Shown: positions 44,681 to 53,439, counted from the first letter of the stretch. The stretch is 64,000 nucleotides of DNA from Thiohalorhabdus sp. Cl-TMA (GCF_041821045.1 NZ_JBGUAW010000007.1:186001-250000), one strand, 5' to 3'. Made by a program: numbers and translations. Notes: generated from the letters alone by a model not told the origin.

Positions 44681-46702
44681 TCAGGCGTCATCCAGCTCCC
44701 CGGCGTCCATGCCCAGGGCCTCCATGAGGGGCCCGAGATGCTTCTCGTACTTGCGCCACCGCTGTTTGGACTTCCTGTAGATGGGCTGCCGTACCTGATC
44801 GTAGCTGGCGGTCTTGGTATCCCGCTTGGTCTTGTGCGGCTCCAGACACGCCTGGTCGAAGGGCAGCTCGACGAAGTCCAGCAACCGGGGGATCTCCCCC
44901 TCCGGATTCTCCACCAGCTCCTCGTACTGGAGCTCGTAGATGGGCATGGGCAGCACCTGCCGCCAGTGCTCCATGAGCTGCTGGTAGAGCCGATGGTAAT
45001 GGCCCAGGTTTTCCAGGCTGTAGGTAAAGCTCATGCCGGCCGCGGCGAAGTTCTGGACGTAGCAGGACAGGCAGTTGTCCAGCGGGTCGCGGTTGGTGTG
45101 GATGATCTTCGCCTCGGGGAACAGCAGGGCGATCAGCCCCAGATGCAGGAAGTTCTGGGGCATCTTGTCCGTGACCCGCTCCACCCCCTCCGGCGCCAGG
45201 GTATTGATATGGTTCAGATACTCCTGTGCGCCCCAATCCAGCTCCCCGGCCTCGACCTCCGCCAAGAAGCCGGGATACTTGCCGCCGGAGCGATTGGTGA
45301 GCTGGTTGAGGATCCGGTCCACCTCGCTCAGCTCTCCCGCTCCGAACACGTCGGGGTGACTGGCCAGGATCTGCTCAGTGAGGCTGGTTCCGGAGCGCGG
45401 CATGCCGACGATGAATACCGGACGCCGGGAGCCCAGGGTCGACCGGGGCGCCTGGCGGAAGAGCTCGGCGCTGAACCCCTCCATGAGGTTGCGGAAGTTC
45501 TCCTCCTCCCGATCCCGGTGGTATACCCGCGGCTTCAGGGCGTTGGCCCGTGCGTAGGCCGCGAAGGACTCGTCATAGCGCCCGAGGTCGGCGTACATGT
45601 GCCCGGCCTGAAAATTCAGCTCCAGCCGCACGCCGTTGGGCAGGCCCTGGTTATTCAGGGCGTTCTCCAGCATGCCGATGGCCTCTTCCTGGGCATCGAA
45701 CCGCCGGGTGAGGGTCAGGAACAGATTGAAGATGGCCGGCTTGTACTCTCCGCCTTTCACGATGAGCGGCCGGACCAGCTTGTAGGCCTCCTTGAAGCTC
45801 CCCTTGCGCTCCAGCAGATTGCCCTTCTGGGCGATCAGGAATTCGTCGTCCGGGGCCAGCTCCAGCGCCTTGTCGATCTGCTCCTCGGCGCCGTCCCAGT
45901 CTCCGCCGGCGGCGAGGGAATGGGCCAGTGCACCATAGCCGCGCGGGTTGTCCGGCTCGAGATTGACCGCCCGCTGCGCCTCGGGCCTGGCAGCCTGGGA
46001 AAAGCCCATGGACTGGTAATCACCGGCCAGCTGGATGCGGTACTTGGCCTCGGCCGGGAATTCGTTGACCAGCTGGCGGCTGATTAGCATGGCCTCCTTG
46101 GGCAGGCTCAGGGAGCGCAGCACCTTGGCCACCGTCTCCCGCGCCTCGGTGCCCCGGGGACCGAGGTTGGCCGCGGCGCGGGCGATCTCCTTGGCCTCGT
46201 CGTGGCGGTCGAGGAGAAGCAGCACCTCGGCGAGCTTGGCGAAGGCTTGCGGGTCGCGGGGCCGCAGCACCACCGCACGGTCCAGCACGTCGCAGGCCTC
46301 CTGGTGGCGACCCTCCGCCTTCAGGGTCAGACCCAGGTTGAGATAGGCCTCGCCGTAGCTGGGCGCCGCCTCGATGGCCTTGCGGTACTCCGCCTCCGCC
46401 GACGCCAGGTCCTCCAGGGAGAAGTGGGCAGTGGCCAGATTGCAGTGGTAGAGCGGATCGTCCTTGAGCTCGATGGCCGTCCGGAAGAATTCCACCGCCA
46501 GCCGCGGCTGACCGACCTGCAGGGCGATCAGCCCCATGCCGTGGTGGGCCCCGGCCACCCCGGCGTCATTCTGCAGGATCTCCCGATACAGGTCCTCGGC
46601 GCGCTCCAGGTCCCCGCCCTTGTGGTGGAGATGGGCGGTATCGAGCAGCTCCGCGATCCGCGCATCCTGGGCATTACCGTTTCCGGCGTCGGCTTCGGTC
46701 AT
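44681..46702 (-). CDS. TPR-repeat sulfotransferase
   Basis: 673 residues in two parts. Residues about 20-400 are tetratricopeptide repeats (for example AYLNLGLTLKAEGRHQEACD). Residues about 425-660 form a sulfotransferase domain with the PAPS-binding 5'-phosphosulfate motif VGMPRSGTSLTEQILASHP and the 3'-phosphate motif HTNRDPLDNCLSCYVQNF. The family transfers sulfate from PAPS to proteins (tyrosine) or sugars. It lies between flgL and fliC on the same strand, so flagellin or hook-associated proteins, or their glycans, are candidate substrates; this is inference from position. Confidence 0.85.
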   Translation of the reverse strand: MTEADAGNGNAQDARIAELLDTAHLHHKGGDLERAEDLYREILQNDAGVAGAHHGMGLIALQVGQPRLAVEFFRTAIELKDDPLYHCNLATAHFSLEDLASAEAEYRKAIEAAPSYGEAYLNLGLTLKAEGRHQEACDVLDRAVVLRPRDPQAFAKLAEVLLLLDRHDEAKEIARAAANLGPRGTEARETVAKVLRSLSLPKEAMLISRQLVNEFPAEAKYRIQLAGDYQSMGFSQAARPEAQRAVNLEPDNPRGYGALAHSLAAGGDWDGAEEQIDKALELAPDDEFLIAQKGNLLERKGSFKEAYKLVRPLIVKGGEYKPAIFNLFLTLTRRFDAQEEAIGMLENALNNQGLPNGVRLELNFQAGHMYADLGRYDESFAAYARANALKPRVYHRDREEENFRNLMEGFSAELFRQAPRSTLGSRRPVFIVGMPRSGTSLTEQILASHPDVFGAGELSEVDRILNQLTNRSGGKYPGFLAEVEAGELDWGAQEYLNHINTLAPEGVERVTDKMPQNFLHLGLIALLFPEAKIIHTNRDPLDNCLSCYVQNFAAAGMSFTYSLENLGHYHRLYQQLMEHWRQVLPMPIYELQYEELVENPEGEIPRLLDFVELPFDQACLEPHKTKRDTKTASYDQVRQPIYRKSKQRWRKYEKHLGPLMEALGMDAGELDDA

Positions 46703-46785
46703 CTTGTCACTCCCGGCCTGCGAAAGCCGCTTTCGGCCCCAAGGCCCCGCGTTCCCCGGGCCGCGCCGGAGCCGCTAGGCCGCCT

Positions 46786-48138
46786 TCAGATGTGATTGAG
46801 GATGGAGGTATCCCGGAGAACGGAGGAGCTCTTCATGGCCGCCTGGAGATTGCCCTGCCGGGCCATCAGCTCCGAGGCCGCCTTGAAAACATCCACGTCG
46901 CCCAGGTGGGTGGAAAGCTTCTCCAGCTCGGTGCGCAGGGTACCCCGGCGGTCCGCCGCCAGATCCAGGCGGTTGAGCTTACTGCCCAGCTCGCCCCGCT
47001 CGCTGGCCAAGCTGTTGATGGCCCGGTCGATATCGCGGATGGCCGTCTGCAGCTGCGGGACGTCCTGATCCATGCCGAGCACGCCGCGCAGATTGACGTC
47101 GTCCCGGGTAACCTCGAACCGGTAGCCCTCGTCGGCCTTGATCTCCACGCGTCCTTCGTCGTTGACCCAGGCCGATAGATGCTCGATATCGTCCAGACGG
47201 TCCACGATGTCGCCGTTGCCTGACTCGGCGGGCGTAGCGGGATCCTTGTCGGGATCGTCCAGGGCGTCCTTGCTCGGGTCGATGGTCAGGTCGGCCGTAT
47301 TGTTCCCGCTGGCGGCATCCCAGCCCCCTTTGTCATAGGCCGGAGCAACCACCTCCCCTTGCTTATCGAGGATTCGGATGGAGAGCCGCCCGGGATCGGC
47401 GGCGCCGTCGCCGTTGGCATCCCGCAGCTCCTCCACGGGGAGTCCCGAATTGGAATTGCCCAGAGGCAGGGTGGTATCGGCGGCGGTACTGGTGGCATAG
47501 AGGTGGCTGAACTGCTTCTCGTCGAACCCCTCCACCATGGTGGCGAGCGCTTCCAGACCCTGCCGGAGCGGACTGCCCGGCCGCTTGATGGAGTGATCCA
47601 CGGTGATACGCTGCTCCCGGCCGATGCCGTATTCCACCGGCTGGATGTTCCCGGGGTACTCGAAGCTGTAGACGCCGTTGGCCTCCTGGCTCATGACCAC
47701 CGATTGCCGGTTGCTGGCGGTGCCGGAGAACAGGTACTCCCCTTCCAGCTGTTCGTTGGCGATCTGGGACAGCTGCTTCAGCACCTCCTCGGCCTCCTCC
47801 TGGATGGCCTTCCGGTCGGAGGGGGTGTTCGTCTCGTTGGCGGCGTAGAGGGCCAGATCCCGCCCCCGCTGGAGCAGTTTACTGGCCTCGTCGTACTGGG
47901 TGTTCGTGTAGTTCAGGATGCCGCGGAGCTCTTCCACATTGCGGTCGTAGCCGTCCATGGCCTTCAAGCGCTCCTCGTAGCGCTTGAGCGTCTGCATGGC
48001 GGTGGGGTCATCGCTGGGCTTTCTGACCCGGTCTCCCGTAGCGGCCTCGCGCTGGGCATCGAAAACCCGGTTGTAATTGCGGCGCAGGTCCCCCTGGACC
48101 ACGTCCAGCATCATGCTGTCGGATACGCGTGCCACCAT
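46786..48138 (-). CDS. flgL: Hook-filament junction protein FlgL
   Basis: 450 residues, longer than enteric FlgL (317). Flagellin-like ends are present: N-terminal YNRVFDAQREAATGDRVRKP with SDDPTAMQTL, and C-terminal LQAAMKSSSVLRDTSILNHI. The extra length is in the middle (about 215-330) and includes DANGDGAADPGRL, which resembles a calcium-binding EF-hand/dockerin loop, plus acidic stretches. It is 33 bases downstream of flgK. Confidence 0.93.
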   Translation of the reverse strand: MVARVSDSMMLDVVQGDLRRNYNRVFDAQREAATGDRVRKPSDDPTAMQTLKRYEERLKAMDGYDRNVEELRGILNYTNTQYDEASKLLQRGRDLALYAANETNTPSDRKAIQEEAEEVLKQLSQIANEQLEGEYLFSGTASNRQSVVMSQEANGVYSFEYPGNIQPVEYGIGREQRITVDHSIKRPGSPLRQGLEALATMVEGFDEKQFSHLYATSTAADTTLPLGNSNSGLPVEELRDANGDGAADPGRLSIRILDKQGEVVAPAYDKGGWDAASGNNTADLTIDPSKDALDDPDKDPATPAESGNGDIVDRLDDIEHLSAWVNDEGRVEIKADEGYRFEVTRDDVNLRGVLGMDQDVPQLQTAIRDIDRAINSLASERGELGSKLNRLDLAADRRGTLRTELEKLSTHLGDVDVFKAASELMARQGNLQAAMKSSSVLRDTSILNHI

Positions 48139-48171
48139 GGTATTTCCGCCTCAGTAGCTTGGTCGCCCGAG

Positions 48172-50334
48172 TCAGACGGACTGCAGCAGGCTTTGGAACA
48201 TCCGGTCGGTGGAGCTTATCACCTTGGACGCCGCCTGATAGCCGCGCTGGAAGTTCATCATCCGGACCAGCTCCTCTTCGGTATTCACCCCGGAAACGGA
48301 CTCCCGCTGTTCCTTGATCTGGTCCATCACGCGCTGCTGGAACTCCACCAAGCTGTCCGCATTGGCCTTTTCGGCGCCAGCTCGCGAGATGGTCCCCGCG
48401 TAGTGCTCGCCGAAGGTGCGCGGCTTACCGCCGCCGATCTCGAACCCGGCGGACTGCAGATCCAGCATGTCCAGCGCAGCGCTGTTGTCGCCCACGCCGA
48501 TCTCGTACACAACCTCGCCGTTGGAGTCTCTGCGGGGCTCGCCCGCATCGCTCAGACGCGCCCCCAGATGGCCGGCATGGACCCGCTCGGGGCTGCCCTC
48601 CACGTACGGATCGAGCTTCATGGAACCGGCGGCGGAGGAGACGCCCTCGGCGACGTTCTGCCCCTGATCGAGGGTGAAAAAGGTATTTATGCCCACCGCC
48701 GCGAACAGATTGCTGGAGCCGTCGATCCCGGCGTCCTCCATGAAGCTGCCGGTGTCCTTCTTGACCTCGATCTCGTAGCCCCCGGGCGCGGACAGGGTCA
48801 GCTCATTTTTGGAGGCGTTCCAGTTGGCGGAGACCCGGCTGCCCGCGGCATTGATGGCCTCGGCGATGTCCGCTCCGCCGGCCCCGGAACCGTAGGAAAT
48901 GGGACTCGCGGGCGAGGTGCTGACCTCCCCGCCCGGTCCGCGCACCCGGAACTGGAGCTGGCCGCCCGATGCCACACTCCCTTCCCAGGTGGTCTTTATC
49001 TGCTCGCGGCCATCGGGGCCCGACTTCAGGGCGAAATCCACCCCTTCAGAAGTCTTCAGCTCCAGATGTCCGTTGCTCAGCCCGGCCTGGAGATCACCGG
49101 CACTCAGCCACTCCGAGTCCGCGGCGGCATCGCCCACGGCCCGGTTGATCTTGCTGACGATGTCACCGGAGCTGCCGTCCTCCAGCACCTCGTTGCCGTC
49201 GAGCTGCACGGAGACCATCTCGATCTGGCCGGTGGCCTTGTTATGGACGGCGAAATCCACCTGGCCCGCCTGGAAAAGCTCGCCGAAGGGCAGCTTGCTG
49301 CTCTTCTCGTCCTGCAGCTGCGCGGTGGGATCGCCCGTGGCCATGGAGGCTCGCGCCGAATCCTGGTATTCCAGGCCCACGCCCTTGGCATGCACCTTGT
49401 TGACCTCGCCGATCATGCTCTGTGCCAGGTCATCCAGGCGGCCGCGGAGCTCCGGGATGGTCTCGTCCCGGATGCGCAGCATGGCCCCAATCTCGCCGTC
49501 GCGGATGCCATCCGATAGCTCCTTGGGGACACCGTCGTCCAGGGTGATTCCCGAGAAGGTGATGGCCCCGCCCTCGGTCTTGAGGCCCCGGCTCAGGGTG
49601 GTGGCCTCCCCTTTGTTCACCAGGGAGTGACCGCCGTTCTTCATCTGGATGTTGTAGCTGCCCTGGTTGTCCTCGTAATAATTGATGCCGATCTTCTCCG
49701 ACAGCTCCCGCGTCAGCTGATCGCGCTGGTCGCGGAGGGCCATGGCCTCCTGGCCGGTGCCGTTCTCCACCTGTCCGATCCGGATGTTGAGGTCGGCGAT
49801 CTGGCGGATGGAGTTGTTGATGTCCCGGAGCTTCTGCGTGACGCGGTCGTCGATTTCCTTCTGATACCCGGAGAGCTGCGTATCCCGGTCGGACATGAGC
49901 TTGGAGAGCTCGCGCCCCATGCTCAGCACCTGGGTCCGCTCCACGTCGCCGCCGGGGTTGTTGGAGAGATCCGATACCTTGCGGAAGAACTCCTGGATCC
50001 GTCCGCTGATGCCGCCTCCCTCGGGCTCGTCGAAAAAGCCGTCCAGGCGGCTCGCCAGCTCCGAACGGGTCTTGGTGGTGCCCAGCTTCCCGGTCTGGTC
50101 GATCTCTTCCCGGATCATGAAATCGTCCACCATCCGGTTCACGTCCCGGACCCTGGCCCCGTCCCCGATGCGCACACCCTGTTCCGGGCTGCTCTGCGAG
50201 AAGGTGACGTCCACCCGCTGGCGGTTGTACCCCTCCGTCTGGGCGTTGCTGATGTTGTTGCTCGCCGTGGCCATGCGCAGCTGGTTGGCGTGCAGGGCGC
50301 TCACGGCGGTGGAGAAGCCGGGGCTGATGGCCAT
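48172..50334 (-). CDS. flgK: Hook-associated protein FlgK
   Basis: 720 residues (enteric about 547). The N-terminus has NNISNAQTEGYNRQRVDVTF and the C-terminus EELVRMMNFQRGYQAASKVI, diagnostic for FlgK. The expansion is in the central surface domains. It forms the first hook-filament junction zone. It starts three bases after the flgN stop. Confidence 0.95.
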   Translation of the reverse strand: MAISPGFSTAVSALHANQLRMATASNNISNAQTEGYNRQRVDVTFSQSSPEQGVRIGDGARVRDVNRMVDDFMIREEIDQTGKLGTTKTRSELASRLDGFFDEPEGGGISGRIQEFFRKVSDLSNNPGGDVERTQVLSMGRELSKLMSDRDTQLSGYQKEIDDRVTQKLRDINNSIRQIADLNIRIGQVENGTGQEAMALRDQRDQLTRELSEKIGINYYEDNQGSYNIQMKNGGHSLVNKGEATTLSRGLKTEGGAITFSGITLDDGVPKELSDGIRDGEIGAMLRIRDETIPELRGRLDDLAQSMIGEVNKVHAKGVGLEYQDSARASMATGDPTAQLQDEKSSKLPFGELFQAGQVDFAVHNKATGQIEMVSVQLDGNEVLEDGSSGDIVSKINRAVGDAAADSEWLSAGDLQAGLSNGHLELKTSEGVDFALKSGPDGREQIKTTWEGSVASGGQLQFRVRGPGGEVSTSPASPISYGSGAGGADIAEAINAAGSRVSANWNASKNELTLSAPGGYEIEVKKDTGSFMEDAGIDGSSNLFAAVGINTFFTLDQGQNVAEGVSSAAGSMKLDPYVEGSPERVHAGHLGARLSDAGEPRRDSNGEVVYEIGVGDNSAALDMLDLQSAGFEIGGGKPRTFGEHYAGTISRAGAEKANADSLVEFQQRVMDQIKEQRESVSGVNTEEELVRMMNFQRGYQAASKVISSTDRMFQSLLQSV

Positions 50335-50337
50335 GGC

Positions 50338-50799
50338 TCACACCTTCCTGGAAAAGAGGGAAGACCCGCCAACGCTCTCCTTGGCCTGGCCTTCAGCGGT
50401 ATAGCGGTTTTCCTCCACCTCTCCGGTCAGCCACAGGAGCAGGCGCTCGTTGCGCTCCATGGCTTCCCGGATCAGGCGGGTATTCTCATCGTTCTGTTGG
50501 CGCACCCGGGCCACCAGCTCCCGCAGACGCTCCCGCCGGAGATCCCAGAGGGAGGGGTCGCCGGGGAGGAGATCCCCCAGCTTCGCCTCGGCGCCCGCGC
50601 CGAGCCTCCGGCCGAGCCCGGCCCGTTCCGCGTCCGCCGCCGAGATCTCCTCGGTCAGGGCAGCCCGGCGCTCCTGATCCTCGGCCAGGGCCTCCCAGTC
50701 GAAGTCCGCCAGATGCCCCCGCTCCTCCTCCAGGAACGCCTCCATGGCCGCGTGGGCCGCTTCCAGTCGCTCCAGGATCCGGACCGCTTCTTGGCTCAT
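50338..50799 (-). CDS. flgN: FlgN-like chaperone for FlgK/FlgL
   Basis: A 153-residue, helical, highly charged protein. Length, coiled-coil character and the position immediately before flgK-flgL identify it as the FlgN-type export chaperone; the Leu/Glu-rich core and the NDENTRLIREAMERNERLL segment resemble the family C-terminus. The start MSQEAVRILERL is chosen because upstream sequence in the same frame is not protein-like. It lies about 60 bases after a sigma-28-type promoter. Confidence 0.8.
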   Translation of the reverse strand: MSQEAVRILERLEAAHAAMEAFLEEERGHLADFDWEALAEDQERRAALTEEISAADAERAGLGRRLGAGAEAKLGDLLPGDPSLWDLRRERLRELVARVRQQNDENTRLIREAMERNERLLLWLTGEVEENRYTAEGQAKESVGGSSLFSRKV

Positions 50800-50858
50800 G
50801 CTCGTAATTCCCTGACTGGGCCTGCACAAGGACGGGGAGCCCTTTCCCTGTCCACTCC

Positions 50859-50885
50859 TTATCGTCGGCGCCACCGCGTACTTGA
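50859..50885 (-). promoter_or_regulatory. Sigma-28-type promoter of flgN-flgK-flgL
   Basis: The minus strand reads TCAA, 15 bases, then GACGATAA, matching TAAA-N15-GCCGATAA at 10 of 12 positions. It lies 60 bases before flgN and fits late-class control by FliA. Confidence 0.72.
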
Positions 50886-51045
50886 CCCCCCTCGGCACCG
50901 GCCGGGGGTTTCCGCTATCCGGACAGAATCCGGTACCGGACGCGGCAGGTGCCCCGAACGGGTAATTGCAAGTCACATGCCATGGGCTGCCCCGCCAGAG
51001 AACCGCGCGATCCGGGCCGCGGACGTGCGTCACGGGCGGGCGGAG

Positions 51046-51060
51046 GGGCAAAAATTGCCC
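51046..51060. repeat. Palindrome GGGCAA-AAA-TTGCCC upstream of a small gene
   Basis: A 15-base inverted repeat with 6-base arms, 61 bases before the start of the small gene at 51121. A nearly identical copy is at 51532-51546, before the next + strand gene. Shared core GGCAAAA-n-TTGCC. Confidence 0.6.
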
Positions 51061-51120
51061 ACCTTGACAGGAACCTATTGACGCGGGATTCTGTTTATGT
51101 CCTCAAGAAGGAGCATGGAA

Positions 51121-51354
51121 ATGGCGATCAACCCAGCCGCGCCGCAAAATCCCCTCCCGAACGGCGGGGAAAGCTTGGCCAACAACCAAGCCCGCAACCA
51201 GGCGGCCAACGACCCCGAGCGGGACTCCGGGCGACGCGTTTCCTCCAACACCGCGGAGGCGGACCAGCGCGTAAACGGCAACGAGGCCGCCACCGAAGGC
51301 CGGGAGTCGAGATCCAGCGACGACTCCAACGGCTGGCTCGACATAATCGTCTAG
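51121..51354 (+). CDS. Small hydrophilic protein of unknown function
   Basis: 77 residues, dominated by Asn, Ala, Glu, Arg and Ser, without hydrophobic segments until the last residues (GWLDIIV). Probably intrinsically disordered. AAGAAGGAG lies seven bases before the ATG at 51121, a strong ribosome-binding site that supports expression; an upstream in-frame ATG at 51115 is too close to it. A TTGACA element (51064) upstream could belong to its promoter. It is the only short + strand gene in the late flagellar region and is divergent from flgN. Confidence 0.6.
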   Translation: MAINPAAPQNPLPNGGESLANNQARNQAANDPERDSGRRVSSNTAEADQRVNGNEAATEGRESRSSDDSNGWLDIIV

Positions 51355-51663
51355 GGCCGCCCGCCGACCCGCCCCGCGCCGTACCCCGAGGAAAGCACCG
51401 CTCCCCATTCCGGCCCGCCTCGCGGGCGGGCCGTGCGGCGTTCCGCCGCCACCCAGATCCGGCCACGCCGTACCACCCGGACGGTTTTCGGTCCTGTCCT
51501 TCGCATGGAGGACGCCCCTACCCACGCCGCTCGGCAAAACTTGCCGCCCCCCCCTGCGCCCATCCCGGGAACCGAGTCCGGAAAGGGCTCCCTAAAGGGG
51601 GAGAATCCTGTTATGTAGGAGGGGAGCTTGAATTCCGTTCCGGAATATAGAGGGAGGCCGACC
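51355..51663. other. Intergenic region before the TPR gene
   Basis: 309 bases without a supported gene. It includes a G/C hairpin GGCCCGCC-TCGCG-GGCGGGCC (about 51413-51433) without a T-run and the palindrome at 51532-51546. The last 60 bases, with GAATCCTGTTATG, may hold the promoter of the TPR gene. Confidence 0.45.
51532..51546. repeat. Palindrome CGGCAA-AAC-TTGCCG upstream of TPR gene
   Basis: A 15-base inverted repeat with 6-base arms, 117 bases before the TPR gene start. It shares GGCAAAA-n-TTGCC with the palindrome at 51046-51060. Confidence 0.6.
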
Positions 51664-52296
51664 ATGGTGTTCACCTTTCCCCCGTTCCTACGGGCATGGC
51701 CCATCACCCTGGCCGCCGTGCTGCTGGGGCTTCCGGCCGTTGCAGTGGCCATTCCCGGCGACACGGGCGCCGATACGCTCCGCGAGGAGGCGCGCACCTT
51801 CCTCCATCGCGGTCGGGATTACGCGGAAAACGAGCAATGGCAGGCCGCCATCGCCCTCTATCGGAACGCCATAGACATCAACCCCCGGCTGGCGGACGCC
51901 CATTTCCTGCTTGGCGTGGCCTTCGCCCAGCAGGACCGGCCCCGGGATTCCGTACGGGCCCTGAAGCGCGCGGTGCAGCTGGACCCCCAATCCGCCTCGG
52001 CCTTCTATAACCTGGGGGTGGCCTATGCCTATACGGGGGACATGGAAAAGGAGATGGACGCCTACAAAGAGGCCATTCGCCTGGACCCGAAGCACATCTC
52101 CGCCCATTACAACCTGGCCACCGCCTACTGGGCGAAGGGACGCGACCAGGAAGCCTGCCGGAATCTCTACGAGGCCGGGCGGCTCTACGACCGGGCCGGC
52201 AACCCCAAACAGGCGCGGGAGATGCTCTACCTAATCCAGCGCATCGCCCCCGAGTCGGAGTACCGCAGCCGGCTCCAGAAGGAAGTCCGGGACTGA
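51664..52296 (+). CDS. Exported TPR-repeat protein
   Basis: 210 residues. An N-terminal signal peptide or anchor (about 8-30, AWPITLAAVLLGLPAVAVA) precedes four tetratricopeptide repeats (about 45-185; WQAAIALYRNAIDINPRLAD, ASAFYNLGVAYAYTGD, ISAHYNLATAYWAKGRD). Probably a periplasmic scaffold. GGGAGG seven bases upstream fixes the start at 51664. It converges on fliP with a 22-base gap; the partner is unknown. Confidence 0.8.
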   Translation: MVFTFPPFLRAWPITLAAVLLGLPAVAVAIPGDTGADTLREEARTFLHRGRDYAENEQWQAAIALYRNAIDINPRLADAHFLLGVAFAQQDRPRDSVRALKRAVQLDPQSASAFYNLGVAYAYTGDMEKEMDAYKEAIRLDPKHISAHYNLATAYWAKGRDQEACRNLYEAGRLYDRAGNPKQAREMLYLIQRIAPESEYRSRLQKEVRD

Positions 52297-52318
52297 CCCC
52301 GGCCCCGCGGTCGGGTGG

Positions 52319-53062
52319 CTACTGGAAGCTCTCCACCAGGGAGCCGACGATCAGGTACCAGCCGTCCACGAGGACGAACAGGATCAGCTTCATGGGCAGG
52401 GAGATCATGACGGGCGGAAGCATCATCATGCCCATGGACATGAGCACGCTGGCCACCACCATGTCGATGATCAGGAAGGGAATATAGATCAGGAAGCCGA
52501 TCTCGAAGGCGGTCTTCAGCTCGCTGATGACGAAGGCCGGGATCAGGGCCCGGGTGGGGATCTCGCTCAAGTCCGCCGGCTTGTCCTCCCCCGCCAGGTT
52601 CATGAACAGGCGCACCTCCCGGTCTCCGGCCTGAGCGAACATGAACTCGCGGGCCGGCTCCAGGGCCCGCATGGCACCCTCCTGGAAGGAAATCTGATTG
52701 TCCAGATAGGGCCCCAGGGCCTCCTGGTCGATCTGCTGCCAGACCGGGGCCATTATGAACAGGGTCAGGAACAGGGACAGCCCGATGATGACCTGATTGG
52801 GCGGTGTCTGCTGGGTACCGAGGGCTTGGCGCAGGAAGGAGAGCACCACCACCACCCGAACGAAGGAGGTCATCAGCACGAGGATGGCCGGGGCCAGGGT
52901 AAGGACGGTGAGCAGGGCCAGAATGCGCAGCCCGGTGGCCACCTCGTCCGGGCTGTTCATGGGCGTGAGCTCCATGTCCAGACCGGGCAGGGCCGATTGG
53001 GCGCCCGCCAGCCCGGGCAGACCGAGCAGGAGGAAGAGCAGGCCGATCCGGTGGGCGGTCAC
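52319..53062 (-). CDS. fliP: Flagellar export gate protein FliP
   Basis: 247 residues. A cleavable N-terminal signal (about 1-22) is followed by conserved TSFVRVVVVLSFLRQALGTQ, TPPNQVIIGLSLFLT and ALIPAFVISELKTAFEIGF. The GTG at 53062 overlaps the fliO stop by four bases. It is the last gene of the fli/mot block. fliQ and fliR, its usual neighbours, are about 13 kb away. Confidence 0.96.
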   Translation of the reverse strand: MTAHRIGLLFLLLGLPGLAGAQSALPGLDMELTPMNSPDEVATGLRILALLTVLTLAPAILVLMTSFVRVVVVLSFLRQALGTQQTPPNQVIIGLSLFLTLFIMAPVWQQIDQEALGPYLDNQISFQEGAMRALEPAREFMFAQAGDREVRLFMNLAGEDKPADLSEIPTRALIPAFVISELKTAFEIGFLIYIPFLIIDMVVASVLMSMGMMMLPPVMISLPMKLILFVLVDGWYLIVGSLVESFQ

Positions 53063-53439
53063 GGGTCGGACCCCTCCGTATCCGGCAGATCGCCGCCGTC
53101 CTGCCGCGACGAAAGGTCCGCCAAGCGGGTGACGGAGCCGGCCGTGACGCCCACCAGGAGCCGACGGTTCCCCGCCCGTACTATGGCGAGCCGGTTCCGG
53201 TACCCCAGGGAGATCATGCGCTCCACCCGGAGCTCCTCCCCCTGGGTGCCGGTGGCCAGGAGTCCGAAGCGCTTCAGCGCATAGACGCCCAGGGCGAAGA
53301 GCCCCAGCACAATGCCCAGGCCCACCAGCATCTTGACCAGGGCAACGCCGAAATCCGGACCGCCGTTCGCCGCCCGGACCACGTCCGGCACGAGCAGCCC
53401 GACGGGCAGGATCATCCGCAAAACGGGCGGCCCGTTCAT
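53059..53439 (-). CDS. fliO: Flagellar biosynthesis protein FliO
   Basis: 126 residues with one main transmembrane segment (about 35-55) and a cytoplasmic FliO domain (RVERMISLGYRNRLAIVRAG, RLLVGVTAGSVTRLADL). It helps assemble the FliP ring. It overlaps fliN and fliP by four bases each. Confidence 0.92.
   Translation of the reverse strand: MNGPPVLRMILPVGLLVPDVVRAANGGPDFGVALVKMLVGLGIVLGLFALGVYALKRFGLLATGTQGEELRVERMISLGYRNRLAIVRAGNRRLLVGVTAGSVTRLADLSSRQDGGDLPDTEGSDP

Noticed and set aside
51532-51546. Sigma-54 promoter before the TPR gene
   Set aside because: The GG and GC elements are 10, not 12, bases apart, and the sequence is better explained as a palindrome.
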